From: an uncultured Bacteroidales bacterium
Lineage (GTDB): Bacteria > Bacteroidota > Bacteroidia > Bacteroidales > P3
Assembly: GCA_910586395.1 (NCBI GenBank)
Contig: CAJUFX010000001.1
Location: 70,416-134,415, forward strand
Direction: 5' to 3'
Length of the DNA: 64,000 nucleotides
Positions 49,902-58,396 of this stretch are shown here, in pieces (positions within the stretch are counted from its first letter, which is position 1; each line of letters opens with the position of its first letter). Below the pieces are notes generated by a model that worked only from the letters and a program-made list of their open reading frames with translations, searched no databases and was not told the origin of the DNA. Both the position numbers and the translations under genes were made by a program.

Positions 49902-50747
49902 TTATATTCCACTTAAAATCAACAGCAAGACAGCGGCCGGCGAAGCCAACAGCACACTGTCGAAACGATCCAATACACCGCCATGCCCCCCCAGCAGTGT
50001 GCCGGAATCCTTAAGGCCAGCCTTGCGCTTGTAATAGGACTCCAACAAATCTCCCAAGACACTGACCACCGAAACGACCGCCGCAAAAGCCAGCATGCCG
50101 GCCGCCGGCAGACCGTTGCCAAGCGCCCACAGCCATCCGGCCGCCAAGGCGGCGCAGAACCCGCCGACAGCCCCCTCCCAACTCTTGTTGGGCGATATGT
50201 GCGGCGCCAGTTTATGCCGCTTTTCCGCCTTGAACGAACTGCCTGCGAGATAGGCGAAGACATCGTTGGCCCAAACCGTCAGAAAAAGCGGCCACATCAA
50301 ATCCGCACGCCGCAACCACACGAGCAAGGCCAAAGGCAATGCCACGTAAACGGCGGCCCATAGCGACCACAACAGGCCAGCCGCCGATAAGGCCGACGCC
50401 GCGTCCGGCCTTGTCCATCCCTGACGCCGCACCTGTACCCATCCGACCGCGACACCCGACAAACCGGCCATCGCCGCCATAACGGAAACGTAGGCTTCCA
50501 TCACTTCCAGCCAAATCATGCCGCAACCCGCATAAAGCGCATATCCCATGCCGTAAACCGCCCACGGTTTAACCGCATGACCGCCGCGTTCAAAAAGCGC
50601 GCAAACCTCGTAAAGTCCCACGGCCGCCACAAGCCCGAACAGGCCGAACACCGCCCACGGACCGAGTTCTATACTCAACCCCACGGCCGCTACAACACCG
50701 ATGCCTACCAGGCTTCTATTCCCTATTTTCTGAAACTTCACGCTCAT
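49902..50747 (-). CDS. cdsA: Phosphatidate cytidylyltransferase
   Basis: 281 residues from ATG 50747 (MSVKFQKIGNRSLVG). About eight membrane segments; the signature near the C-terminus GDLLESYYKRKAGLKDSG followed by GGHGGVLDRFDS and the upstream HISPNKSWEGAVGG are diagnostic. It makes CDP-diacylglycerol from phosphatidate and CTP. The longer upstream frame (to 50891) overlaps the LUD gene and lacks conservation. It starts 8 bp after the LUD stop. Confidence 0.95.
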   Translation of the reverse strand: MSVKFQKIGNRSLVGIGVVAAVGLSIELGPWAVFGLFGLVAAVGLYEVCALFERGGHAVKPWAVYGMGYALYAGCGMIWLEVMEAYVSVMAAMAGLSGVAVGWVQVRRQGWTRPDAASALSAAGLLWSLWAAVYVALPLALLVWLRRADLMWPLFLTVWANDVFAYLAGSSFKAEKRHKLAPHISPNKSWEGAVGGFCAALAAGWLWALGNGLPAAGMLAFAAVVSVVSVLGDLLESYYKRKAGLKDSGTLLGGHGGVLDRFDSVLLASPAAVLLLILSGI

Positions 50748-50755
50748 ACACCGAC

Positions 50756-51430
50756 CTATTCTTCCTTCATTACATCTTCCGGGCGGACGGGTACTTCCGA
50801 CCGGTCTATCAAAAACAGAATAACCCGGCCCGGTCCCAGGCCCGACCGCGACTCGCCGTCTATATCCGTCAATTTGGACAGACCGGTCCAAACCGTAGTC
50901 GAAGAAGACCGCAACGGCACCTCTTTCATTTCCTTAAAAGCCTCCCGTTCATCCGACACAATCTGATCCATGGTCGCGAAAAAGATGATCAGATCCGCAC
51001 AGGCATACAACCGCCGTCCCATCGTCGCCGCATCGAACAGCACGCTGCCCGTCTGGGCAAACAGCGACAGACAGCTGCAACAGCCTATACGCTTGACGGC
51101 CACATCCGACGGACGTCGGCTATACGCCAAGCCCGCGGCATCCAAAAGACGCGCCACGGCATCTTCCCCGCAAAAAATCTGGCCGCTCCAGTCCTCCTGC
51201 ATCCCCAACAGTTGCAAACTCTGCACGGCCGTATCCACATTCTCGCAATAAATCAGTTTGCCGCCGCGGCGCACGAAGTTCTCGGCGAACAACGCATCCG
51301 GATAGTCGTCTCCCATCGCCGCCACCGGTTCTTCCAAATCGATGGTCGGATACGGATTTTCAATCGGATAAGTTATCAGGGCTTCCCGGATATCCTTTAA
51401 TATCTTCTCTTTGGACGTCGCCTCTTCCAT
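50756..51430 (-). CDS. LUD-domain protein (LutC-like)
   Basis: 224 residues of the LutC/YkgG (LUD) family: a helical start (KEKILKDIREAL), then SLFAQTGSVLFDAAT, matching the family's TGS-V/L core, and a Rossmann-like ending PGRVILFLID. LutC proteins take part in lactate oxidation together with LutA and LutB, which are absent here. A lone LUD gene between ftsH and cdsA is, to my knowledge, usual in Bacteroidales; its function there is unknown. Confidence 0.82.
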   Translation of the reverse strand: MEEATSKEKILKDIREALITYPIENPYPTIDLEEPVAAMGDDYPDALFAENFVRRGGKLIYCENVDTAVQSLQLLGMQEDWSGQIFCGEDAVARLLDAAGLAYSRRPSDVAVKRIGCCSCLSLFAQTGSVLFDAATMGRRLYACADLIIFFATMDQIVSDEREAFKEMKEVPLRSSSTTVWTGLSKLTDIDGESRSGLGPGRVILFLIDRSEVPVRPEDVMKEE

Positions 51431-51439
51431 ATCTTCCTC

Positions 51440-53557
51440 CTATAAGGCCGTCATCGACACCGTTGTTTCCGTCGGGTCGGACGCCACGGATAACTCCGGC
51501 GACGCCTGCCGATCATCCGAAGACGCCGTTTCCGCCGCAACAGCGGCCTCCTCCTCAAACGGTCGCTTGCCAAAGATGGCCTCTACGTCATCGCGGAACA
51601 TTACCTCCTTATCTATCAACACCTGCGCCAAACGATCCAGCTTCTCCTTGTTTTCCATCAATATCCGTTTAGCCTCCCCGTAAGCCTCCTCTATCATCCC
51701 CCGCACGCGACGGTCTATCGTCTCCGCCGTCTTTTCGCTATACGGCTTGCCGAACATGTACTCCTGCTGCCCCGTCGAATCGTAATAACTCAACGTGCCC
51801 ACTTCCGCATCCATCCCGTAATAGGCCACCATGGCGTAAGCCTGTTGCGTCACTTTTTCCAAATCGTTCAATGCCCCCGTCGAAATACGGCCGAACACGA
51901 CCTCCTCCGCCGCCCGGCCGCCCAAAGTCGCCATCATCTCGTCCCGCATCTGCTCCACCGTCGTAATCTGCCGTTCTTCGGGCAGATACCAAGCCGCCCC
52001 CAACGATTTGCCGCGCGGCACAATCGTCACTTTCACGAGCGGATTGGCGTAACGCAACATCCAACTTACGGCAGCGTGTCCGGCCTCGTGATAGGCGATA
52101 ACCCGCTTCTCTTCTTTCGATATAATCTTGCTACGCCTTTCCAAACCACCCACAATGCGGTCGATGGCATCCAGAAAATCCTGTTTCTGAACGGCTGCCT
52201 TGTCTTTGCGCGCGGCAATCAAGGCTGCCTCGTTGCAGACATTGGCGATGTCCGCCCCCGAAAAGCCCGGTGTCTGTTTCGCCAAAAAATCCACCTCCAC
52301 ACTTTTGTCGGTCTTTACCGATTTGAGATGCACGTTGAACACCGCCTTACGTTCTTCCAATTCGGGCAACTCCACATGGATCTGCCGGTCGAAACGACCC
52401 GCCCGCATCAAGGCGCGGTCGAGAATATCCGCCCGGTTCGTCGCCGCCAATATGATCACGCCGCTGTTGGTGCCGAAACCGTCCATCTCCGTCAACAACT
52501 GGTTCAACGTGTTCTCGCGCTCGTCATTGGAACCCGTATAGGCATTCTTGCCACGTGCCCGGCCGATGGCGTCGATTTCGTCAATAAAGATGATGCTCGG
52601 CGCCTTTTCTTTGGCCGTCTGGAACAAATCGCGCACGCGCGAGGCCCCTACGCCCACGAACATCTCCACGAAATCCGAACCCGATATGGAAAAGAACGGC
52701 ACCTTGGCTTCCCCCGCCACCGCCTTGGCCAACAATGTCTTGCCGGTACCCGGAGGCCCGACAAGCAAGGCACCTTTTGGGATCTTGCCGCCCAACTTGG
52801 TGTAACGCTCCGGATTCTTTAAAAAATCCACGATTTCCTTTACCTCTATCTTGGCCTCTTCCAAGCCAGCCACATCGTTGAATGTCACATTGACCGTCGT
52901 ATTCTTGCTGTCGTAAAGCTGCGCCTTGGACTTGCCGAAACTGAAAATGCCGCCTGCACCGCCCCCCATCGCGTTTCCGCGCGAAAACATACGGAATATC
53001 ATGATGGTCATGAGAATCATGAAGCCGATCCAGATAATTGACCCGAGGCTCTCTTCCCAAAAATTCTTCCGCGTCTCCGGCACCGGCTCCACAAGCGGCT
53101 GATCCCAGACCGCCAGGCGCGCCGAGGCCGACAAGCCGGCCGTATCCTGCGCCCGCGCTTCCAACTGCACGCGTTCCACGTCTTCGGCAAAATTGTCCAA
53201 CGAAAGGAACTTATAAACATAGAATTTTTGATTCGAAAACCCGTCCTTATGCCGCAGTTTGGCATAAGCGGTGTCTTCATACACCTTGTCGTCCTTGATA
53301 TGGATCTCGGCGAATTCCTTATTGACCACGACGATCTTCGATACGTCGCCGGCCTTCAGCATCCGCTCCACTTCATATAAATTCGTATTGTAGTACTTTG
53401 GTTCCCTGAAACCCGTAGAGGTCAGCTGCAGATAAATGAAAACCAACAGCAACGCCCCATAGACCCAATAGATATTGAAACGTTTTTTCGGATTCGGCCG
53501 CATCGGACTTCCCTTTCCCTGCCCCTGCGCCGGATTCTTTCGCTGATTATTCTCCAT
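51440..53557 (-). CDS. ftsH: ATP-dependent zinc metalloprotease FtsH
   Basis: 705 residues. Two membrane segments (about 28-45 and 175-195) flank a periplasmic domain. The AAA module has Walker A GPPGTGKT, Walker B IIFIDEIDAIG and the SRH region ATNRADILDRALMRAGRFDRQ; the protease has the zinc site HEAGHA and the distal Asp region LNDLEKVTQQAYAMV. It degrades misfolded membrane proteins and short-lived regulators. Its start overlaps the rsfS stop by 11 bp. The C-terminal 60 residues are acidic, low-complexity. Confidence 0.97.
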   Translation of the reverse strand: MENNQRKNPAQGQGKGSPMRPNPKKRFNIYWVYGALLLVFIYLQLTSTGFREPKYYNTNLYEVERMLKAGDVSKIVVVNKEFAEIHIKDDKVYEDTAYAKLRHKDGFSNQKFYVYKFLSLDNFAEDVERVQLEARAQDTAGLSASARLAVWDQPLVEPVPETRKNFWEESLGSIIWIGFMILMTIMIFRMFSRGNAMGGGAGGIFSFGKSKAQLYDSKNTTVNVTFNDVAGLEEAKIEVKEIVDFLKNPERYTKLGGKIPKGALLVGPPGTGKTLLAKAVAGEAKVPFFSISGSDFVEMFVGVGASRVRDLFQTAKEKAPSIIFIDEIDAIGRARGKNAYTGSNDERENTLNQLLTEMDGFGTNSGVIILAATNRADILDRALMRAGRFDRQIHVELPELEERKAVFNVHLKSVKTDKSVEVDFLAKQTPGFSGADIANVCNEAALIAARKDKAAVQKQDFLDAIDRIVGGLERRSKIISKEEKRVIAYHEAGHAAVSWMLRYANPLVKVTIVPRGKSLGAAWYLPEERQITTVEQMRDEMMATLGGRAAEEVVFGRISTGALNDLEKVTQQAYAMVAYYGMDAEVGTLSYYDSTGQQEYMFGKPYSEKTAETIDRRVRGMIEEAYGEAKRILMENKEKLDRLAQVLIDKEVMFRDDVEAIFGKRPFEEEAAVAAETASSDDRQASPELSVASDPTETTVSMTAL

Positions 53558-53963
53558 GTTCTTCTTCGTAAATCGTTATATGGGCATCGCCCCACAATTC
53601 TTCCAGTTTATAATGTTGGCGCACATCCCGTTGAAACACATGCACGACCAGACCGCCGTAGTCCAGCAAAATCCACTCGGCGTTGGCATAGCCTTCCCGA
53701 TGCAAGGGATCCACCCCGAAAGCCCCGTACAGCCGATCGGCCACGCCGTCCGCAATCGCCCTTACCTGCGTACCCGACAGGGCTTCGCCTATCAAAAAAT
53801 AATCGAAAGTCGAACCGACAGCCTTGCGCAAATCCAAACTCCGGATACGCTCCGCCTTTTTGTCTTGCATGGCCGCCACAGCCTCTGCCAGATAACGGGC
53901 CTCGTCCGATTTCTTCCGGCTCCGCTGCGAAGCCGGTCTAGGTTCATTCGTTTTATTCGGCAT
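53547..53963 (-). CDS. rsfS: Ribosomal silencing factor
   Basis: 138 residues of the RsfS/DUF143 family: ARYLAEAVAAMQDKKAERIRSLDLR, FDYFLIGEALSGTQVRAIADGV, then REGYANAEWILLDYGGLVVHVFQRDVRQHYKLEELWGDA. It binds uL14 and keeps 50S and 30S subunits apart when nutrients are low. It overlaps ftsH by 11 bp, suggesting coupled translation, and follows rfbD by 19 bp. Confidence 0.95.
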   Translation of the reverse strand: MPNKTNEPRPASQRSRKKSDEARYLAEAVAAMQDKKAERIRSLDLRKAVGSTFDYFLIGEALSGTQVRAIADGVADRLYGAFGVDPLHREGYANAEWILLDYGGLVVHVFQRDVRQHYKLEELWGDAHITIYEEEHGE

Positions 53964-53982
53964 ATAAAATCCTTAATACTGA

Positions 53983-54888
53983 CTAGTGTATTTTGAGTTC
54001 CGGATCCTGCAACATCTTCTCCAAAGAGGCCTCCCATGTCGGGATATGCAAGCCGTAAACCCGCTGTATTTTCGTCTTATCCAACACACTGTACATCGGC
54101 CGCTGACAAGTTGTCGGATATTCGGCCGTCGCTATCGGATCCACGACACAGGCGGCATGCGTCAGATGCATGACAGCCATCGCGAATTCACACCAACTGC
54201 ATTGATCTTCGTTCGTATAATGATAGATCTCCACGCCCCGCTTATGCCTACGATGCGCTGCGCCTATCATGACCAACAACGCTTCGGCCAAATCCCGCGC
54301 CCAAGTCGGACTGCCGAACTGATCGGCCACGACATGCACATCCTCCCGTTCCCGGCTCAACCGAAGCATCGTTTTGACAAAATTCTTGCCAAAAGCGGAA
54401 TACAGCCAAGCCGTCCGGACAATCACCCCGTTCAAATCCGCCTCCCCAAGCATTTTTTCCTCACCCGCCCGCTTGGAGGCGCCATATACGCCTATCGGAT
54501 TCGTCGGTTCATCTTCCCGATAGGGTTCGTCGTGACGGCCGTCAAACACATAGTCCGTGGAAACATGCACGAGATAGACGCCCAACTCGGCGCAAACCTG
54601 CGCCAATACGCACACGCCGTCCCGATTGACGGCATAAGCCGACTTGCTGTCGGTTTCCGCCTTATCCACATTGGTATAAGCCGCGGCGTTGATGACGACA
54701 TCTATCCGATTCGTTCCCAAAAAACCCCGAACATCCGACCAACTGCAAATATCCAACACGTCGCGATCCGCAAACAAAATCGGGCCTTCCTTGAAGCGGC
54801 CTTCCCGATAAAGGCGTTGCAATTCCAGCCCTAACTGTCCGTTACAGCCCGTAACCAACACCCGGGTCTCGCTTCCACTGTCCGTCAT
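53983..54888 (-). CDS. rfbD: dTDP-4-dehydrorhamnose reductase
   Basis: 301 residues of the extended SDR class: NADP-binding VLVTGCNGQLGLELQ, central VNAAAYTNVDKAE, YVFDG and active-site YGASKRAGE. Makes dTDP-L-rhamnose in the last step of its pathway. rfbA, B and C are not in the window, so rhamnose synthesis is completed from another locus. The ATG at 54888 gives the usual start; ATG at 54897 is possible. It follows uxs by a short gap. Confidence 0.92.
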   Translation of the reverse strand: MTDSGSETRVLVTGCNGQLGLELQRLYREGRFKEGPILFADRDVLDICSWSDVRGFLGTNRIDVVINAAAYTNVDKAETDSKSAYAVNRDGVCVLAQVCAELGVYLVHVSTDYVFDGRHDEPYREDEPTNPIGVYGASKRAGEEKMLGEADLNGVIVRTAWLYSAFGKNFVKTMLRLSREREDVHVVADQFGSPTWARDLAEALLVMIGAAHRRHKRGVEIYHYTNEDQCSWCEFAMAVMHLTHAACVVDPIATAEYPTTCQRPMYSVLDKTKIQRVYGLHIPTWEASLEKMLQDPELKIH

Positions 54889-54904
54889 GTTTACCATATA
54901 TCGT

Positions 54905-55846
54905 TTATCGTTGCTTCAATTGTTCTTCGAAATAAGCGATGGTTTTCCGCAAACCTTCTTCCAGCTGAACCCGAGGCTTCCATGCCAATTCTTTTTGCGC
55001 CAAACTGATATCGGGCCGACGCTGGGTCGGATCATCCGAAGGCAATGGCTTACGGATCAAACGCGAGCGGCTCCCCGTCATATCCACAATCTTCTCCGCC
55101 AGTTCCAAGATTGTAAACTCATGCGGATTGCCCAGATTCACCGGTCCGATGAAAACATCGTCGGCCGCCATCATGCGGGTCATACCGGCTATCAAATCGT
55201 CCACATACTGAAAACTGCGCGTCTGAGAGCCGTCCCCGTAAATCGTAATATCCTCGCCTTTCAGTGCCTGCACGATGAAATTGGACACGACCCGGCCGTC
55301 GTTCATGAACATGCGCGGTCCATACGTATTGAAAATACGGATGATTTTGATGCGTACCCCGTTCTGCCGATGATAATCCATAAACAACGTCTCCGCACAA
55401 CGCTTGCCTTCGTCGTAACAGGAACGGATGCCGATCGGATTGACATTGCCCCAATAGCCCTCCACCTGCGGATGCACGGCCGGATCACCATACACCTCGC
55501 TCGTGGATGCCTGCAAGATTTTCGCCTTGACCCGTTTGGCCAAGCCCAACATATTGATGGCCCCCATAACCGAAGTCTTGACCGTCTTGATAGGGTTATA
55601 CTGATAATGTACCGGAGAGGCCGGACACGCCAGATTGTAAATCTCGTCCACTTCGGCGTAATAGGGGGTCGTGACATCGTGCCGCACCACCTCGAAATAA
55701 GGCCGATCCATCAGGTGAACGATATTGGCCTTCCGCCCTGTAAAATAATTGTCCAGACAAATGACCTCATGTCCCTGCCCGAGCAAATGCTCACACAGAT
55801 GCGAACCTATAAAACCGGCGCCGCCCGTTACCAAAATACGTTTCAT
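54905..55846 (-). CDS. uxs: UDP-glucuronate decarboxylase (UDP-xylose synthase)
   Basis: 313 residues of the extended SDR family: RILVTGGAGFIGSHLCEHLL, NIVHLMDRPYFEVVRHDVT, and active-site Tyr/Lys in SCYDEGKRCAETL. The stretch NLACPASPVHYQYNPIKT is typical of UXS. It converts UDP-glucuronate to UDP-xylose, and the substrate-making ugd gene lies directly upstream. A UDP-glucuronate 4-epimerase-like role is less likely given these motifs. Confidence 0.92.
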   Translation of the reverse strand: MKRILVTGGAGFIGSHLCEHLLGQGHEVICLDNYFTGRKANIVHLMDRPYFEVVRHDVTTPYYAEVDEIYNLACPASPVHYQYNPIKTVKTSVMGAINMLGLAKRVKAKILQASTSEVYGDPAVHPQVEGYWGNVNPIGIRSCYDEGKRCAETLFMDYHRQNGVRIKIIRIFNTYGPRMFMNDGRVVSNFIVQALKGEDITIYGDGSQTRSFQYVDDLIAGMTRMMAADDVFIGPVNLGNPHEFTILELAEKIVDMTGSRSRLIRKPLPSDDPTQRRPDISLAQKELAWKPRVQLEEGLRKTIAYFEEQLKQR

Positions 55847-55881
55847 GCTTGTTCCTTTTTGGATGATTCCATCCTTTCCGT

Positions 55882-57195
55882 TTACAACCCGATTCCGAAA
55901 TACGCGAAACCGGCCGCCTCCGCCTCTTTGCGGTCATACAGATTGCGGCCGTCGAAAAGCACCCGTGTCCGCATCGCGCCGCCGACTTTCCGCCAGTCCG
56001 GCGAACGAAACTCCGTCCACTCCGTGACCAAAAACAACGCGTCCGCCTCTTCGACGACTTCGTAAATATCGTCGCAATAAACGATACCGTCGCCGATACG
56101 CCGCCGGCATTCGTCCATCGCCACGGGATCGTAAGCCTTGACGCGACACCCCGCGCGGACGAATTCTTCTATCATGACCAACGACGGGGCCTCGCGCATA
56201 TCGTCCGTTCCCGGCTTGAAAGCCAGCCCCCAGAATCCCACAGTCTTACCTTCCAGTTGGCCATTGACGAAATCCCGGTACTTCCGGAACATCAACGATT
56301 TTTGCTCTTCGTTGACCGCTTCCACCGCTTTAAGCACCCGCATCGCATAGCCCTCATCATCGGCCGTCTTAATCAAGGCCTTGACATCCTTGGGAAAACA
56401 CGAACCGCCATAACCGATGCCCGGATAGAGAAACTTATTGCCTATGCGAGAATCCGACCCCATCCCCTTACGTACGTAATCCACATTCGCCCCCACCTTC
56501 TCGCACAGATTCGCGATATCGTTCATAAAGCTGATGCGCGTGGCCAGCATGGCATTGGCCGCATATTTCGTCATTTCGGCAGACGGCACATCCATGAACA
56601 ACACCGGATGCCCGTTCAGCGTGAAAGGCTTGTACAGCCGGCTCATCACCTCCCGCGCCCGTTCCGACTCCACGCCCACGACAATGCGTTCCGGATACAT
56701 GAAATCCTTGACGGCCGATCCTTCCTTGAGAAACTCCGGATTGGAAGCCACGTCAAAATCAATAGTCGCGCCGCGCACCGCCAATTCCCTCCTTACCGCT
56801 TCCCTTACCTTACGCGCCGTACCGACCGGCACCGTGCTTTTGGTCACAAGCAATACATAATCCCGCATATGCCGCCCCACCTCTTCCGCCACTTCCAGCA
56901 CATACCGCAGATCCGCGCTGCCGTCCTCGTCGGGCGGCGTACCGACCGCACAGAAAATCACTTCCGCCCCTTGCATCGCCTCCTTCAACGAAGTCGAAAA
57001 CGTCAACCGTCCCTTGTCCACGTTACGCACCAGCAACTCTTCCAAGCCCTGTTCGAATATCGGGGGACGCTTCGCCCGCAACATCTCTATTTTGCGCTCA
57101 TCCACATCCACGCAACAGACCTCGATGCCCACATCGGCAAAACATACGCCCGTTACCAAACCGACATACCCGGTACCTACAATTGTTATTTTCAT
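55882..57195 (-). CDS. ugd: UDP-glucose 6-dehydrogenase
   Basis: 437 residues: N-terminal Rossmann fold KITIVGTGYVGLVTGVCFAD, the catalytic Cys in GYGGSCFPKDVKAL, and the C-terminal UDP-binding domain (GFWGLAFKPGTDDMREAPS). It oxidises UDP-glucose twice to UDP-glucuronate, feeding UXS. It is the first gene of the long minus-strand unit and has a good promoter about 114 bp upstream. Confidence 0.96.
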   Translation of the reverse strand: MKITIVGTGYVGLVTGVCFADVGIEVCCVDVDERKIEMLRAKRPPIFEQGLEELLVRNVDKGRLTFSTSLKEAMQGAEVIFCAVGTPPDEDGSADLRYVLEVAEEVGRHMRDYVLLVTKSTVPVGTARKVREAVRRELAVRGATIDFDVASNPEFLKEGSAVKDFMYPERIVVGVESERAREVMSRLYKPFTLNGHPVLFMDVPSAEMTKYAANAMLATRISFMNDIANLCEKVGANVDYVRKGMGSDSRIGNKFLYPGIGYGGSCFPKDVKALIKTADDEGYAMRVLKAVEAVNEEQKSLMFRKYRDFVNGQLEGKTVGFWGLAFKPGTDDMREAPSLVMIEEFVRAGCRVKAYDPVAMDECRRRIGDGIVYCDDIYEVVEEADALFLVTEWTEFRSPDWRKVGGAMRTRVLFDGRNLYDRKEAEAAGFAYFGIGL

Positions 57196-57308
57196 CCTTT
57201 ATATCTTATATTATAAAAGGTATCATCCAACGCTCCCGTCCGCCACGGCACGCAACGCTTCCGCAGGCGTATAGGAACCGGCGGCCCACACCGCCGAACA
57301 TAAAATGG

Positions 57309-57341
57309 CAAAGTTAAAGATTTTTTTAGAAAGTTTTTCAA
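57309..57341 (-). promoter_or_regulatory. Promoter of the ugd-uxs-rfbD-rsfS-ftsH unit
   Basis: On the minus strand TTTG (57338-57341), 21 bp, then TAACTTTG (57309-57316). About 110 nt of leader would precede ugd. The region 57196-57482 carries this and the divergent ribosomal promoter and no gene. Confidence 0.7.
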
Positions 57342-57397
57342 AGACGCCGGATTTTACGTTCCTCAAACACGCACAACGTATTTCTTTTCAACATTTA

Positions 57398-57428
57398 TTT
57401 GTTATTTATATTTTTTTGACTATCTTTG
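57398..57428 (+). promoter_or_regulatory. Promoter of the str/S10 ribosomal operon
   Basis: TTTG (57398-57401), 19 bp, then TATCTTTG (57421-57428): a near-perfect Bacteroidetes promoter. The leader before rpsL would be about 50 nt. Confidence 0.88.
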
Positions 57429-57482
57429 CCGTCCTTAAAATGTGCAAACTATAAACACGTTAACTTAAACATTAACAATAAA

Positions 57483-57860
57483 ATGCCAACAATTCAACAA
57501 TTAGTTCGCAAAGGGCGCCAGCAAATCACGGACAAAAGCAAGTCGCCCGCGTTGGATGCCTGCCCCCAGCGTCGTGGGGTCTGTGTGCGCGTTTACACGA
57601 CTACGCCGAAGAAACCTAACTCCGCCATGCGTAAGGTGGCGAGGGTACGTCTGACCAATCAAAAAGAGGTGAATGCCTACATCCCCGGCGAAGGTCACAA
57701 CTTGCAGGAGCACTCGATCGTCATGATCCGCGGCGGCCGTGTCAAGGACCTCCCCGGTGTAAGATACCATATCATCCGCGGTGCTTTGGATACGTCCGGT
57801 GTGGAAGGCCGTAACCAACGCCGTTCCAAATACGGCACCAAACGTCCTAAGAAAAAATAG
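57483..57860 (+). CDS. rpsL: 30S ribosomal protein uS12
   Basis: 125 residues from ATG 57483 (MPTIQQLVRKGRQ). The decoding-centre loops TTPKKPNSAMRKVARVRL and GRVKDLPGVRYHIIRG carry the wild-type Lys residues at the positions tied to streptomycin resistance. It is the first gene of the str operon. Confidence 0.98.
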   Translation: MPTIQQLVRKGRQQITDKSKSPALDACPQRRGVCVRVYTTTPKKPNSAMRKVARVRLTNQKEVNAYIPGEGHNLQEHSIVMIRGGRVKDLPGVRYHIIRGALDTSGVEGRNQRRSKYGTKRPKKK

Positions 57861-57913
57861 GCAGCCACAGGCTATAAATAATAGAGTATTGACGCGTAAA
57901 ATCATCGCAAGAA

Positions 57914-58381
57914 ATGAGAAAATCAACGCCTAAAAAGAGAGTCATTTTGCCGGATCCCAAATACCATGACGTATTGGTAAGCAAATTCATCAACAACCTG
58001 ATGTATTCCGGCAAAAAGAACATAGCGCACGAATTGTTCTACGACGCCATCGACGTCGTTTCCGAAAAGACGAAAGAAGACGGTCTGGAGGTATGGAAGA
58101 AAGCGCTTTCGAATGTAACGCCTTCCGTAGAGGTTCGTAGCCGCCGTGTCGGGGGTGCCACGTTCCAGATTCCTTCCGAAATCCGTCCGGAACGCAAACA
58201 GTCGTTAGGTATGAAAATGCTGATCAACTACGCCCGTAAGCGCAGTGAAAAATCCATGAGCTTGAAACTCGCCGGCGAAATCATGTCGGCCTACAAGGAA
58301 GAAGGCGCCGCTTACAAACGGAAGGAAGAGATCCACCGCATGGCCGAAGCCAACAAAGCGTTCTCGCATTTTAAATTTTAA
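57914..58381 (+). CDS. rpsG: 30S ribosomal protein uS7
   Basis: 155 residues: MRKSTPKKRVILPDPKYHD, SKFINNLMYSGKKNIAHELFYDA, and GGATFQIPSEIRPERKQSLGMK, all conserved. It nucleates the head of the 30S subunit and in E. coli is the operon's autoregulator; whether this holds here is not shown. A 53-bp gap follows rpsL. Confidence 0.98.
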   Translation: MRKSTPKKRVILPDPKYHDVLVSKFINNLMYSGKKNIAHELFYDAIDVVSEKTKEDGLEVWKKALSNVTPSVEVRSRRVGGATFQIPSEIRPERKQSLGMKMLINYARKRSEKSMSLKLAGEIMSAYKEEGAAYKRKEEIHRMAEANKAFSHFKF

Positions 58382-58396
58382 GGAATTACACATTAG

